DNA of 64,000 nucleotides from Chloroflexota bacterium (GTDB taxonomy: Bacteria; Chloroflexota; Anaerolineae; J036; Brachytrichaceae): contig JAUQQA010000004.1 in the NCBI GenBank assembly GCA_030550095.1, forward strand, positions 1-64,000. The letters run 5' to 3'. Shown one piece after another: positions 27,673 to 37,842 of this stretch; position 1 is the stretch's first letter; each line of letters starts with the position of its first letter. The notes beneath the pieces were generated by a model. That model was not told where the DNA came from, did not search any database, and was given only the letters and a program-made list of their open reading frames with translations. A program made the position numbers and the translations under genes.

Positions 27673-29283
27673 CTAGCGCTCGGCGATGCGCCCCTCGTCG
27701 AGCCGAACAAGCTCGAGCACGGTTGCGTAACTTCGCTCGGGCATGGCTCGGAGTGCGCCCCAGTACACCACCACGTTCAATGTCTCACCTGGACGGGCGC
27801 GCCGTCTTGTGACCTCAGCGTGAATAAGCTCAATGCGATCATCGAAGACGGTGTAATCCGTACCGCGCGGAAGGTTGAACGTGGTGATGAGCGTCTCGCG
27901 GTCGAAGGTGACTGGTGGCGTGTAAGCAGGTCGGATCACCATGAACGGCGTCGCTATCGCCAGCGCGAGCATAAGCACAACGAAGATCGTTGCCAGCTTC
28001 GTGCTCAGCGCCACCCATCCCAGCGCCACCAGCAGCGCGATCGGGAGCACGCCGGGCATGATCAAGCGCGCGTTTTCCGTGCCCACGTAGCGGCTCAGCC
28101 ACAAGCCGAACATCACCAGCAACACGCCGAGCCACGCCATCAGCAACGCTAACGCGGTTCGGCTCACCAGCAGCGCTTGTTGGCGCAGCGCTGCTCGCAC
28201 AATGCCTGCCACTGCCGCGATCAGCATGAGGGCAAACGCCGCGTCCACCCAACGCGGGAAATGCAGCTCGATGCCTAAGTTGCCCCAAAACGAGGTAAAC
28301 CACAGCGGCAGCGTCTCGACCACCTCGAACAAGGTGAGCGGTGGATCGCGTTGCAGAGCGGCGTTCGCGCGCTCCACTTGTTCCCAAGCCAGCGGATGCC
28401 CGTAGCTCACCCAGTTCCACACCAACCATCCGCTGCTCACCAGCACCGCGCCGACGAGGACCCACGCGACGCGTTTAAGCACAACATGCAAGGCAGGCAA
28501 CGTGCCCTGCTGTGTAGGAAGCCCCGCCGCCAGCAAGGCAGGCACGAACAAGCCTATGCCTTGTAGCTTGCTCAGCAGCGCCAACCCCACCAATGCGCCG
28601 AGCACCAAGTAGGCGCGATCGTGCACTGTGGCGCGCGTTGCCATGCGCACCAGCCAATAGCCCACGGCCGTTGCAGCGAGCGTGATCGCGATGTCGTTAG
28701 TGACAGTGCTGCTGAGGCTAATGAACTTGGGGTTGAAGGCGACTGCAGCGGTGGCGATCAATGCGGCGGGTGTGCGCATAGCTGGCACAAAGAGCAAACG
28801 CGCTGCGGCGTAGATCAGCAGCAGCGTGAACACGCCAAGAAGGGTCGAAAACGCGCGCGCAGCACGCACCGCCCACACCGCGCCGCGGTAGGGAAAGCGC
28901 TCAGCGTCAGTGTGAAGATATTGCTGGCGCACGCGCGTGTAGTCCTTGCGCCCAAGCGGATCCGTGTTGAGTTTGTCAAGGAACCAATCCGCGTTGAGAT
29001 TCTGAAGCGCGCCAAGGTTGCTGCGGTCGAACGGCGCAATCACGAGGGCGACGAGCGCGTAATACAGCGCGGGTTGCGTGACCTCATGAAAAGCGTGCTG
29101 ATCGAAACGCGGCTCGGGCAACGTCTTGTGTTCTGCGATGAGGTGCGCGTAGTGGAAATGCGCGCCTTCATCGGGCGCCTCGAAGATGGGCAACGACACG
29201 TTGTACGCGAGCGAGAGCGCCACGAATGCGGCAAGGATGAGCACCAACAAGCGCGGCGCAGCAAGCGAGTTGACGCGGTTCAT
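27673..29283 (-). CDS. DUF2142/GT39-like membrane glycosyltransferase (interrupted by in-frame amber)
   Basis: The 536-aa part before the stop has about ten membrane segments and the family loop FEAPDEGAHFHYAHLIAEHKTLPEP near the N-terminus, which carries the acidic residues of lipid-phospho-sugar glycosyltransferases. The C-terminal part turns into a soluble beta domain (VVVYWGALRAMPERSYATVLELV) that is cut by TAG at 27675-27673. The intact gene would be 741 codons, ending at 27058. It would transfer sugars from a polyprenyl carrier to an exported acceptor; the acceptor is unknown. The ATG overlaps the stop of the upstream lipoprotein gene as ATGA. Confidence 0.85.
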   Translation of the reverse strand: MNRVNSLAAPRLLVLILAAFVALSLAYNVSLPIFEAPDEGAHFHYAHLIAEHKTLPEPRFDQHAFHEVTQPALYYALVALVIAPFDRSNLGALQNLNADWFLDKLNTDPLGRKDYTRVRQQYLHTDAERFPYRGAVWAVRAARAFSTLLGVFTLLLIYAAARLLFVPAMRTPAALIATAAVAFNPKFISLSSTVTNDIAITLAATAVGYWLVRMATRATVHDRAYLVLGALVGLALLSKLQGIGLFVPALLAAGLPTQQGTLPALHVVLKRVAWVLVGAVLVSSGWLVWNWVSYGHPLAWEQVERANAALQRDPPLTLFEVVETLPLWFTSFWGNLGIELHFPRWVDAAFALMLIAAVAGIVRAALRQQALLVSRTALALLMAWLGVLLVMFGLWLSRYVGTENARLIMPGVLPIALLVALGWVALSTKLATIFVVLMLALAIATPFMVIRPAYTPPVTFDRETLITTFNLPRGTDYTVFDDRIELIHAEVTRRRARPGETLNVVVYWGALRAMPERSYATVLELVRLDEGRIAER

Positions 29284-30251
29284 TGCGTGAGCCAGCGGAA
29301 CAAGTTGCGCGCGTAAGTGCGGTTATCGTGTTGGTCGAGATCGGAGCCGGGTCCTGGACCGTTGTGGAAGGTGTTGCGGTCGCAGGTGCCTGCCAGCTTG
29401 CCTCCCGCAGCGTTCTCGCGTACCCAGGTGCATACCACGCGATCGCCGGGCAGCAGCCGCGCCTCTTCTTCGGGGCGAATAGCGCAACCGCTGCGCATCA
29501 GCGGCGAGCAGAGCGCAAGCACCTTCACAGGGTCGCCAAGCACTTGCACCCGCACGATGAATTGGCTCGCGCCTTCCACGCCGAATGCGCGCACGCCTTC
29601 GAAGATGGGGTGCAACGTCTCCACATCGGTGATCACGGTGGCAGGTTGGAAGTTGTCTGGCAGCACCTCGACACCGAATTGGCGCAGGAAGCGGTTGTCG
29701 CTCTCCCAGTTGTTTGGTCCGTACTGGAAGTCGGCGTACACCAAGACGCGCCCGCCGCGCTCGTAGTAGGCAGTGAGTGCCGCTACCTCAGCATCGGTAA
29801 GCAGGCGCTCGTTTGAGCCAAGCACTACAAGCCGGTAGGGCGAAAGGCGCTCAACCGTGAGCGCAGTTTGCGGCGTGAGGATCAATTCGTCCACCTGCAA
29901 GCCGAGGTCGCCCTCAAGCACTTCGATGCGCAGGCGCGTGAAGCTCTCGGGCTTGCTGCCGTCGTCATACACGCGCGAGTGGGGATAGCCGCTCTCAGGG
30001 ATGTGATCGCCGTTGACGAACAACACGCGCCAGCGCGGCGCAGAGGGCTGTTGCACAGCAGGGCTCACCCCTACGAAGGGAAGGAAAAGTGGCTGCGTGA
30101 GTGGCGTCTTCCCTACGACGCTCGGGCTTGGGGTTGAAGGCGCCTGCGCTGGCGCGGGTGGGGAGAGCGTTGCCTGCGGTTGGGCGCCACACGCGCTTAG
30201 CAACACGCCTAGCGCCCCCGCCAACGCTTGCTTGGCGAGTTTGCGTCCCAT
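29280..30251 (-). CDS. Lipoprotein with GATase1-like/DUF4350-type domain
   Basis: A 323-aa protein with a lipoprotein signal ([21 protein letters not shown], Cys21), a Pro-rich linker, and a Rossmann-like domain: [12 protein letters not shown], then [38 protein letters not shown] (about 170-210), then [11 protein letters not shown]. This pattern resembles class I glutamine-amidotransferase-like folds that lack the catalytic Cys. The function is unknown; it may bind or sense a ligand outside the membrane. TATACT on the minus strand (30262-30267) is a near-consensus -10 box 10 nt before the ATG. It is followed by the glycosyltransferase with a 4-bp overlap. Confidence 0.75.
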   Translation of the reverse strand: MGRKLAKQALAGALGVLLSACGAQPQATLSPPAPAQAPSTPSPSVVGKTPLTQPLFLPFVGVSPAVQQPSAPRWRVLFVNGDHIPESGYPHSRVYDDGSKPESFTRLRIEVLEGDLGLQVDELILTPQTALTVERLSPYRLVVLGSNERLLTDAEVAALTAYYERGGRVLVYADFQYGPNNWESDNRFLRQFGVEVLPDNFQPATVITDVETLHPIFEGVRAFGVEGASQFIVRVQVLGDPVKVLALCSPLMRSGCAIRPEEEARLLPGDRVVCTWVRENAAGGKLAGTCDRNTFHNGPGPGSDLDQHDNRTYARNLFRWLTQ

Positions 30252-30261
30252 CGCGCCGCAG

Positions 30262-30267
30262 AGTATA
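30262..30267 (-). promoter_or_regulatory. -10 box of the lipoprotein operon
   Basis: TATACT on the minus strand, 10 nt before ATG 30251. It predicts a leader of about 3 nt. Confidence 0.5.
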
Positions 30268-30295
30268 GCCAGCACCCAAGGCGCCTTCTCGTCGC

Positions 30296-30301
30296 TACAA
30301 T
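30296..30301 (+). promoter_or_regulatory. -10 box of the luciferase-like gene, leaderless type
   Basis: TACAAT ends 8 nt before the ATG at 30310. The divergent lipoprotein -10 box is about 30 bp away. Confidence 0.6.
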
Positions 30302-30309
30302 CCAACCTC

Positions 30310-31365
30310 ATGGACGCAGCAACCGCTCCCGCTTCAAAACCGCGCCTTGCGCTTTACATGCAAGACAAGCATCCGCTCGCCTATGAGCTGGAGATGGCGG
30401 AGTATGCCGAAGCGCATGGCTTCAGCGAAATTTGGCAAGCCGATACGCGCCTCGCGCGGGATTGCATCGTGATGATGAGCGCCTTCCTCACGCGCACCAA
30501 GCGCCTGCGCATTGGCAGTGGCGTGCTCCCCATCTGGACGCGCAACGCAGCGGTGATCGCTGCGACATGGAGCACGATGTGGGAGCTTGGCAAGCAGGTC
30601 AGCGGCGATCCCGATGCGCCTAGCCGTGTGATGTTGGGGCTTGGCGCGTGGTGGGAGCCGATCGCTAGCCGCGTCGGTGTGAAGCGCGAGAAGCCACTCC
30701 AAGCCATGCGCGAGTACGTCGAGGCGATCCGCCAACTATTCACCATGGAAGAAGTCACCTATCAAGGCGAGTTCGTCAAGCTCGACCGCGTGCGGCTGGA
30801 TGTGGTCTTTGGCGACACGCGCCCGCGCGACATCCCGATCTACATCGGCGCCACGGGTGACAAGATGCTAGAACTCGCCGGCGAGATCGCTGACGGCGTA
30901 GTGCTGAACTACGTGGTGAGCGTGGACTACATCAAGCGCGCGGTCTCGCTCGTCGCCCAAGGCGCGGCACGCGCAGGTAAAACGCTCGATCAAGTGGATC
31001 GCCCAGAGCTGATCGTGTGCGCGCTCAGCGATGAAGATCCCAAGGCTGCTTACTTCGAGGCGAAAAAGCTTGTGGCGTACTACCTGGCGACCGAGCCGCA
31101 CATCATGAAAGCGAGCGGTGTCCCTGCCGACCTGATCGCCAAAGTGCAAAGCGTGATGGGATGGCCCGCGACAGAAGCAGAGTACATCGCTGCTGCAAAG
31201 GTGATCCCCGACGACGTGCCGCGCATGCTCATGGCGGTGGGCACGAGCGCGGAGTGCGTCGCCAAGGTGCGCGAGTACGTCGCCGCGGGCGTCACGTGTC
31301 CGATCCTCTACCCGCTGATGGACGACATTAAGGCAGTGGTGGACGCCTTTGCAGGCGCGTTCTGA
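30310..31365 (+). CDS. LLM-class (F420-dependent type) oxidoreductase
   Basis: A 351-aa TIM-barrel flavin/F420 oxidoreductase. It shows [39 protein letters not shown] (N-terminal strands), [62 protein letters not shown] and [28 protein letters not shown]. The arrangement matches methylene-tetrahydromethanopterin-reductase-like enzymes that use F420, and F420 genes are present at 3.5-5 kb. The substrate is unknown. Its 3' end overlaps the convergent transglutaminase gene by 38 bp. A longer N-terminal frame is rejected because of the promoter at 30296. Confidence 0.9.
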   Translation: MDAATAPASKPRLALYMQDKHPLAYELEMAEYAEAHGFSEIWQADTRLARDCIVMMSAFLTRTKRLRIGSGVLPIWTRNAAVIAATWSTMWELGKQVSGDPDAPSRVMLGLGAWWEPIASRVGVKREKPLQAMREYVEAIRQLFTMEEVTYQGEFVKLDRVRLDVVFGDTRPRDIPIYIGATGDKMLELAGEIADGVVLNYVVSVDYIKRAVSLVAQGAARAGKTLDQVDRPELIVCALSDEDPKAAYFEAKKLVAYYLATEPHIMKASGVPADLIAKVQSVMGWPATEAEYIAAAKVIPDDVPRMLMAVGTSAECVAKVREYVAAGVTCPILYPLMDDIKAVVDAFAGAF

Positions 31366-33646
31366 GCGCTGCGAGTGCAGCGTGTCCTGGCAGGTGCGCA
31401 GCCCAACGCTGCCGCAGCGCCTGCCGTAGCACAGGCAGCATAACGGGGAGCCACCGGTCGGCGTCAGGAGCGGCAGGATGGTGAGCGTTGAACCGGTAGC
31501 GCACGTATTGCTCGGTCAGCTCGGTGATGAGCGGCGCAATGGCAGGAAGTGCGCGCGTGAGCGCAGCAGCTTGCTCGAACGGCGTGTAATGGGCGCGATA
31601 CAAGCCCAGCCACTCCGCGTAGCGCAGCATCACGCCGTACGCGCGCGCAACAGAAGGCAAGCCACCTAAGCCCCTGGTCTCCACCCATTGCCACCCTTGG
31701 CGGAAGATCATGGCGCCGCCACCCAAGAGCGCTAAGAGCGCCACCCCCCCGATCAGCGCAAACGGCATCGCCGTTCGGCTTGGCGTGGGAGTGCTTCTTG
31801 CAAGCGTCGGCGTGGGGAACGGGGTTGAGGTGGGCGCGGGTTGCATCGCCGCCGCGGAGGGCACAGACGTTGGTGTGGGCACGGGGGTGGGTGTTGCAGT
31901 CGGCGCTGCTTCTTCTGGAGAGGCAGCAAGCACTTCTTCGACGCGCGGAATGGGCGGCTGTCCTGCCGTCGGCTCGAATTCCACCCAACCGTACTCTGGG
32001 AAGAACACCTCGACCCACGTGTGGCTATCGCGTGCTTGGACGCGATAGGTGAGCGTGTCTGCGGCAAGGTCATCGAGGAGAAGTGTGCCCTGGGCGTAGC
32101 CGACAGCGAGGCGAGCGGGCACGCCCACGCTGCGCAGCATCATCACCATAGCCGTCGCGTAGTACGTGCAGTAGCCGCGGCGCGCGTGGAAAAGAAGGTA
32201 GTCGCTTGCCTCGATGTCAGCGGGCGGCTCGGGCAGCGCTTCGTCGTAGGCGATGTTCTCGCGGAGCCAGCGCTCGACCGCCTCAGCCTTGTCGAACGGC
32301 GTTGTAAACCCGCGCGTGATGTTGGCGGCAAGGTCGCGCACGCGCTCAGGCACCTGCGGCGGCACTTGCAAGTAGCGCTCCATCACCCAAGCTGGGTAAC
32401 GCGTTGACGCACGGCGCAGCTCGCTGATGCTCGCGCGGCTCACCGAACCTTCAGCCTCATAACGGCTCCCAGTTTGGATCGGAGCAAGTGCGCGGAGTTG
32501 CACAACAGCGGCGGTGCCTTCGCCAACGGATTCGATGAGCCGCTGTGCCTCGGCTGCGACTCCAAGCGGCTGCCCCGGCGTGAAGAACGTGTCGCTGGTG
32601 CGGAACGTGCGGAACGTGGCACGCACGCGCTCGCGGGCAGCGTAGGCGGGCAATCGCAATGCAGCGCCAGGCTGGAGCACCGTGTTTTGCGTGTTGTGCC
32701 AAGCGCGCCCGTCGTAGAAGTCGAAACTCGTGGCGCGCCAGTAATAGCGCGCAGGCGGCGCCGTCACCTCCATCACCAGCGCGGAGGACAACGCACGCGG
32801 CCCGCTGAGCACAAGCGCACCCTCATAGCGCTCAGCAGGCTGATTCACCGTGCTTGGGGCGCTGGTCTGCAAGGTGCTCAGGCGTTGGCTGAGGCGCTCC
32901 ACGGCTTCGCGCGCGGCGTGGAGGAATGCTTGAGAATCGGGGATAGGTGGCGCGACGCCTAAGCGCCATCCCACCACGCCACTGAGGAATGCCATGCCCA
33001 CACTTGCTGCCGCCACCCACATCCCCAATGAGCCAGAGGCACGGTGCGGCGTGCCGAGCCACTGCGTTGCGCGCGCGATGAGCTGCGTGATACCTAACCC
33101 AAGGAGCGCGCCGAGCAAAAACACAGCGAGGAAGGGCGCCATGTTGCGCGCGCCAGCGTAGTAATACACGTTGGCAAGCAAGGTCGTGCCCAGCAACAAG
33201 ATCGCTTGCCCAACGCGCTGGTGGCGCAGCGCCTGCCATGTGGCGCTATAGCCCAAAGCCCACAGCAACGCCGAAAGCACCACGATGAACACCACGGCGT
33301 CGCGGATGTTCTCGCCTTGGCTCAGCGCGCGTACCCAGCGCCAGAGCGCCTCGATGATGAAGAGCACGCGCGCGCGCCACTCGCCCATGGCTGCGACTTG
33401 AGGGTGGTTGCCGCCGATCAGCGCGACCACAAACGCGCCGTACACAGCCGCGAAGCAGTGCGCAGTGAGTGGCGCAAACGAGCTATAAGCAAGCGCGGTG
33501 CCAGCCAGCGCGCTGAGGGCTGCGACGATGAAAATGGAGGTAGTGTGTGCCTCCCACTCCGCAGCCACGATGCTGCCGCCCGTCGCGGCGAGCATCAGCA
33601 TCACCGCGAGGAGCAACAGCGGGTCGTAACGCCTCCGAGCGCTCAT
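31328..33646 (-). CDS. TgpA-like membrane transglutaminase-fold protein
   Basis: A 772-aa protein with seven or so N-terminal membrane segments, an external region, a transglutaminase core (about 455-560) and a C-terminal membrane helix ([21 protein letters not shown]). The core has the catalytic triad: Cys in [30 protein letters not shown], His in [21 protein letters not shown], and the acidic residue that follows. A Pro/Thr-rich linker (about 600-640) separates the core from the last helix. Such proteins act on the envelope side and may be proteases or peptide cross-linkers. The ATG 33646 overlaps the lpd stop by one base (TGATG). Confidence 0.9.
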   Translation of the reverse strand: MSARRRYDPLLLLAVMLMLAATGGSIVAAEWEAHTTSIFIVAALSALAGTALAYSSFAPLTAHCFAAVYGAFVVALIGGNHPQVAAMGEWRARVLFIIEALWRWVRALSQGENIRDAVVFIVVLSALLWALGYSATWQALRHQRVGQAILLLGTTLLANVYYYAGARNMAPFLAVFLLGALLGLGITQLIARATQWLGTPHRASGSLGMWVAAASVGMAFLSGVVGWRLGVAPPIPDSQAFLHAAREAVERLSQRLSTLQTSAPSTVNQPAERYEGALVLSGPRALSSALVMEVTAPPARYYWRATSFDFYDGRAWHNTQNTVLQPGAALRLPAYAARERVRATFRTFRTSDTFFTPGQPLGVAAEAQRLIESVGEGTAAVVQLRALAPIQTGSRYEAEGSVSRASISELRRASTRYPAWVMERYLQVPPQVPERVRDLAANITRGFTTPFDKAEAVERWLRENIAYDEALPEPPADIEASDYLLFHARRGYCTYYATAMVMMLRSVGVPARLAVGYAQGTLLLDDLAADTLTYRVQARDSHTWVEVFFPEYGWVEFEPTAGQPPIPRVEEVLAASPEEAAPTATPTPVPTPTSVPSAAAMQPAPTSTPFPTPTLARSTPTPSRTAMPFALIGGVALLALLGGGAMIFRQGWQWVETRGLGGLPSVARAYGVMLRYAEWLGLYRAHYTPFEQAAALTRALPAIAPLITELTEQYVRYRFNAHHPAAPDADRWLPVMLPVLRQALRQRWAAHLPGHAALAALRTRLQRRPPLP

Positions 33647-35091
33647 CAAATGTGGATCGGCTGCCCCAAGATGCCGTGCGCCGCTTCCATGAGCGATTCG
33701 CTCAAAGTGGGGTGCGCATGCACGGCGCGCGCGATCTCCTCAGTGGTTAGCTCTGCCGACTTCGCTAACACAAACTCAGGCAGAAGCTCGGTCACATCAG
33801 GACCGATGCAGTGTACGCCGAGCACCTCGCCATACTTCGCGTCGGCGACCACCTTGACGAAGCCATCGGTGTTGTTGAGCGCGAGCGACTTGCCGTTGGC
33901 GCGCAACGGGAATTTGCTCACCTTCACCTCGTAACCGCGCTCGCGCGCTTGGGTTTCGGTCAAGCCCATGCTGGCAACTTGAGGATGCGTGTAAGTGCAG
34001 CGCGGCATAGCTTCATAGTTCAGCGTGGGCACGTGCCCTTGATACTTGCCCATTGCCGCAGCGATCGCCTCGGCAGCGACGATGCCCTGCGCCGAAGCAA
34101 CGTGCGCCAAGCGCAACTTGCCCGTCACGTCGCCGACAGCGTACACGCCAGGCACGTTGGTTTGCATCCGCTCGTCCACCTCAATGTAGCCGCCCTTGTT
34201 CAGCGCCACACCGATCTTCTCCAAGCCAATGCCGCTCGTGTTCGGCGCGACGCTCACAGCAACCAACACCCACTCCGCAGCGACGCTTTGCCGCTGGCCG
34301 CTGGCGTCCTCATAAAACACGCTCACCTCGCGCTCGCTCACTTTCGCATCTACCACCTTCGCGTTGGCGATCGTCTTGATGCCCATGCGGTTGAACGCGC
34401 GTGTGATCTCAGCGCTGATCTCCTCGTCTTCGAGCGGCATGATGCGCGGCAATGCCTCGAGCACGGTCACCTCGGCACCATAGGCGTGGAAGATGTAGGC
34501 AAACTCCATGCCGATCGCGCCAGAGCCAATGATCACCATGGACTTTGGCACGCGCTGCACCTCAAGCAATTGGCGATACGTAAACACGCGCACGCCATCT
34601 GGCTGCAAAAACGGCAACGTCACTGGGCGCGCGCCAGTGGCGATGATCACGTTGCGCGCGTTGAGGCGTTGCTCCTCGGCGCGGTGCTCCACTAACACTG
34701 TGTTTGGCGTGAGCAGCGAGCCTTCGCCGGGATATACGCGGATGTTGTTCTTCTTCATCAGGAACTCAACGCCGCGCACCAAGCGCGTGCTTACCTCGCG
34801 GCTGCGCTTGTAGGCCTTGGCGTAGTCCACGCGCAAGTTGTCAAAGCTGATGCCGTAGGTCTCGCCGTCCTTCACCAGCTCGACGATCTCGGCGTTGCGC
34901 AGGAGCACCTTCGTAGGGATACACCCCCAGTTGAGGCAAATGCCGCCGAGCTGATCGCGCTCCACAAGTGCCACCTTAAGCCCGAGTTGCGCGGCACGGA
35001 TCGCCGCCACGTAGCCGCCAGGTCCAGCGCCCAGCACCACCACGTCGTATGTCGGCGCCGCGTTGGTCTGCGATACCGGTGCGGATGTCAT
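33646..35091 (-). CDS. lpdA: Dihydrolipoyl dehydrogenase
   Basis: FAD enzyme that reoxidises dihydrolipoyl groups of the pyruvate and 2-oxoglutarate dehydrogenase or glycine cleavage complexes. The 481-aa protein has an FAD motif (VVVLGAGPGGYVAAIRAAQLG), the redox disulfide GGICLNWGCIPTK, an NAD-binding motif (MVIIGSGAIGMEFAYIFHAYGAEVTVLE), the second FAD motif (VYAVGDVTGKLRLAHVASAQG), and the C-terminal His-Glu pair in AVHAHPTLSESLMEAA. No E1 or E2 genes are nearby. Its start is leaderless, with GATAAT 7 nt upstream. Confidence 0.95.
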   Translation of the reverse strand: MTSAPVSQTNAAPTYDVVVLGAGPGGYVAAIRAAQLGLKVALVERDQLGGICLNWGCIPTKVLLRNAEIVELVKDGETYGISFDNLRVDYAKAYKRSREVSTRLVRGVEFLMKKNNIRVYPGEGSLLTPNTVLVEHRAEEQRLNARNVIIATGARPVTLPFLQPDGVRVFTYRQLLEVQRVPKSMVIIGSGAIGMEFAYIFHAYGAEVTVLEALPRIMPLEDEEISAEITRAFNRMGIKTIANAKVVDAKVSEREVSVFYEDASGQRQSVAAEWVLVAVSVAPNTSGIGLEKIGVALNKGGYIEVDERMQTNVPGVYAVGDVTGKLRLAHVASAQGIVAAEAIAAAMGKYQGHVPTLNYEAMPRCTYTHPQVASMGLTETQARERGYEVKVSKFPLRANGKSLALNNTDGFVKVVADAKYGEVLGVHCIGPDVTELLPEFVLAKSAELTTEEIARAVHAHPTLSESLMEAAHGILGQPIHI

Positions 35092-35098
35092 GCCAGGG

Positions 35099-35104
35099 AT
35101 TATC
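35099..35104 (-). promoter_or_regulatory. -10 box of lpdA, leaderless type
   Basis: GATAAT on the minus strand ends 7 nt before the ATG at 35091. Confidence 0.55.
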
Positions 35105-35132
35105 TCAAGACTCGTTCACGACAGCCGAAATG

Positions 35133-35169
35133 AAAAAGTGCCTTGCCAGCCCTGCTAGCAAGGCACTTT
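35133..35169 (-). terminator. Rho-independent terminator of the thioredoxin-like gene
   Basis: AAAGTGCCTTGC (35135-35146) and GCAAGGCACTTT (35158-35169) form a perfect 12-bp stem with an 11-nt loop. On the minus strand the stem ends in a run of five U. It lies about 20 bp after the thioredoxin-like stop codon and just before the lpdA promoter. Confidence 0.85.
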
Positions 35170-35187
35170 GCGCCTTGGCAACCTCGC

Positions 35188-35736
35188 TCAAGGCAAAACA
35201 GCCGAGCTCACCTTGCAGTTCCTGCCGCCTGCCACGCTGCGCGCAAGGTTTATCACCTGCTTCTCCGAAGACCATCCAAGCTGCACCCGCTGGATCGTCC
35301 CGCGTGGCGAGATGAACACAGTGGTCGGCACACCACTCACGCGGTAAGCGTCTGCGATGGCGTCGTTGTGTTGACGCACGATGCTGAACGAAATGCCATG
35401 GTGCTCCGCGTAGGCTTTCACGACCCCCTCATCGTCGTCCCAAATATTGATGCCGATGAACACCACGCCGCGCTTGCGCAACGCGCGATGCGCTGCGACC
35501 ACAGAGGGCGTCATCTGCTCGCAGTAGGGACACCACGTTGCGAAGAAATACAACACCACCCCACAGCCCTTCAGCTCGCTCAACTGCACAGCGCGCCCAC
35601 TCATATCGAGCGCCTGGAAGCCCGGTGCAGGCTCCGAAGGCTGAGCGAACGTAGGTGTAGCAACGGCAAGAGCAACCACGAAACTCAGGGCAACCAAAAG
35701 CCCCTTGTTGAAGGGAAAGCGTGAAAAACGGTTCAT
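35188..35736 (-). CDS. Secreted TlpA/thioredoxin-like redox protein
   Basis: A 182-aa exported protein. The signal peptide is MNRFSRFPFNKGLLVALSFVVALAVATPTFA; the mature part has a TlpA-type thioredoxin fold with the CxxC active site in YFFATWCPYCEQMTP (about 75-90) and the cis-Pro in VSGVPTTVFISPRG (about 145). It would act on exported disulfides or heme/cytochrome maturation. The ATG 35736 has GGAGG upstream and sits in a leadered transcript; longer upstream frames have no homology. The gene is single and ended by a strong terminator. Confidence 0.9.
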   Translation of the reverse strand: MNRFSRFPFNKGLLVALSFVVALAVATPTFAQPSEPAPGFQALDMSGRAVQLSELKGCGVVLYFFATWCPYCEQMTPSVVAAHRALRKRGVVFIGINIWDDDEGVVKAYAEHHGISFSIVRQHNDAIADAYRVSGVPTTVFISPRGTIQRVQLGWSSEKQVINLARSVAGGRNCKVSSAVLP

Positions 35737-35898
35737 GAGGTAACACCTCCCGCGCGTGTAGTGTTGTGGCGGAGTGTATAGGGTGCTGCACCTCAGTTGC
35801 ATGACGCTGCGCTGAGAATTTGCCCCTCGTTTTCTGCCTGAGGAGGAGGGAGCAGAAGTGAGTAAGATCAAAGCAATCCAGCAATCACGGAGGTTGCT

Positions 35899-37800
35899 AT
35901 GACCGAGATCACAACCGTTGCGACCCAGGCACAGCAGGTGTTTCACCCCTCACCCGAGGTCGTCGAGCGCGCGCGTATTAAGAATTGGGAGGCGGTCAAC
36001 GCGCAAGCGTCTGCCGACCCGCTCGGCTTTTGGGCAGAGCGTGCAAGCGAGCTGGAATGGTTCCAACGCTGGGAGAAGGTGCTCGACGACTCAAACAAGC
36101 CGTTCTACAAGTGGTTTGTGGGCGGCAAGTTCAACATCGTGCACAACGCGCTCGACCGCCACATGAAGACATGGCGCAAGAACAAAGTAGCCTTCATCTG
36201 GCAGGGAGAGGACTTCAGCGAGCGCATCATCTCCTACGGCGAGCTATACCGTGAAGTCAATCGCTTTGCGAATGTGCTCAAGTCGCTCGGTGTGAAGAAA
36301 GGCGACCGCGTCACGATCTACATGGGGCGCGTCATCGAGTTGCCTGTGGCGATGCTTGCGTGCGCCAAGATCGGCGCGGTGCACTCCGTGGTGTATGGCG
36401 GCTTCTCGGTAGAGGCACTACGCGGGCGCATCGCCGACTCGCAAAGCAAAGTGCTCATCACTTGCGACGGCGCCTACGTCAACGGCAAAGTGGTGGAGCT
36501 GAAACGCATCGTGGACGAAGCGCTCGCGCCCGGCGACCTGCCTGTTGAGAAGGTCGTGGTGTACAAGCGCACGGGGCGCGAGATCGGTTGGGTGGAAGGG
36601 CGCGACCTTTGGTGGCACGAATTGATGAAAGACGCAAGCCCCGTGTGCGAGACCGAGGTGATGGACGCCGAGGATCCGCTCTTCATCCTTTACACCTCTG
36701 GCTCCACTGGCAAGCCTAAGGCGCTGCTGCACACGCATGGCGGCTATGCGGTGTACACCTACACCACCTTGCGCTACGTCTTCGATGTGCAGGACGACGA
36801 CCGCTACTGGTGTGCCGCCGACCCCGGCTGGATCACGGGACACTCGTACATCGTCTATGCGCCGCTGATGAACGGCGTCACCAGCATCATCTACGAGGGT
36901 GGGCCTGCCTATCCCGAGCCTGATCGCTGGTGGCGCATCGTCGAGCAGTATGGCGTGACCATCCTTTACTGCGCGCCAACCGCCATTCGCGGCTTCATGC
37001 GCTTCGGCGGGGAGTGGCCCAAGAAGCACGACCTCAGCAGCTTGCGCTTGCTCGGAAGTGTGGGCGAGCCAATCAACCCCGAGGCGTGGTTGTGGTACTA
37101 CCACAACATCGGCGGTGGGCGTTGCCCGATCATGGACACGTGGTGGCAAACGGAGACCGGCGGTTTCATGATCACGCCGTTGCCTGTCGTGCCTCTCAAG
37201 CCTGGCAGCGCCACACGCCCGTTCTTCACCATCAAAGCCGAAGTGGTGGACGACCACGGCAACCCCGTGAAGCCTGGTGAGGAAGGCTACCTCACCATCA
37301 CCACACCGTGGCCCGGCATGGCGCGCACGATCTTCGGCGATCCCGACCGCTACGTGCAAACCTACTGGTCGCGCTACCCTGGGCGCTACTTCACAGGCGA
37401 CAGCGCGCGCGTGGACGAAGATGGCTACTTCTGGATCATCGGGCGCGTTGATGATGTGATCAAGGTCAGCGGTTATCGCCTCGGCACGGCTGAGATTGAA
37501 AGCGCGTTGGTCTCGCACCCAGCAGTCGCAGAGGCAGCCGCAATTGGCTTGCCGCACGAAATCCGCGGCAACGCGATTTACACCTACGTCATCCTGCGGG
37601 CAGGCTACGAAGGTACCCCAGAGCTGGCTGAGGAACTGCGCCAGCATGTGGGCAAAGTGCTCGGTCCAATCGCGCGTCCTGAGAAGGTGGAGTTCGTCAC
37701 CAAGCTGCCGAAGACGCGCAGCGGCAAGATCATGCGCCGTGTGCTGAAAGCGCGCGCGCTTGGCTTACCCGAGGGCGACCTCACCACCCTTGAGGAGTAA
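35899..37800 (+). CDS. acs: Acetyl-CoA synthetase
   Basis: Activates acetate to acetyl-CoA through acetyl-AMP. The 633-aa protein has [19 protein letters not shown] (phosphate loop), the acetate-pocket region [55 protein letters not shown], and the C-terminal [10 protein letters not shown] with the lysine that is reversibly acetylated in studied enzymes. Length is normal. GGAGG lies 7 nt before the ATG. The 162-bp gap upstream, toward the thioredoxin-like gene, holds both promoters; I see no clear operator there. Confidence 0.97.
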   Translation: MTEITTVATQAQQVFHPSPEVVERARIKNWEAVNAQASADPLGFWAERASELEWFQRWEKVLDDSNKPFYKWFVGGKFNIVHNALDRHMKTWRKNKVAFIWQGEDFSERIISYGELYREVNRFANVLKSLGVKKGDRVTIYMGRVIELPVAMLACAKIGAVHSVVYGGFSVEALRGRIADSQSKVLITCDGAYVNGKVVELKRIVDEALAPGDLPVEKVVVYKRTGREIGWVEGRDLWWHELMKDASPVCETEVMDAEDPLFILYTSGSTGKPKALLHTHGGYAVYTYTTLRYVFDVQDDDRYWCAADPGWITGHSYIVYAPLMNGVTSIIYEGGPAYPEPDRWWRIVEQYGVTILYCAPTAIRGFMRFGGEWPKKHDLSSLRLLGSVGEPINPEAWLWYYHNIGGGRCPIMDTWWQTETGGFMITPLPVVPLKPGSATRPFFTIKAEVVDDHGNPVKPGEEGYLTITTPWPGMARTIFGDPDRYVQTYWSRYPGRYFTGDSARVDEDGYFWIIGRVDDVIKVSGYRLGTAEIESALVSHPAVAEAAAIGLPHEIRGNAIYTYVILRAGYEGTPELAEELRQHVGKVLGPIARPEKVEFVTKLPKTRSGKIMRRVLKARALGLPEGDLTTLEE

Positions 37801-37842
37801 CGCGCGCTCGCTTATCCTAGTCGAACAATCGAGGTAGATTGC

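Noticed and set aside
27673-27675. Pyrrolysine or other recoding at the TAG
   Set aside because: No pyl genes or recoding element seen nearby; other genes here also end in TAG. A mutation or error is simpler.
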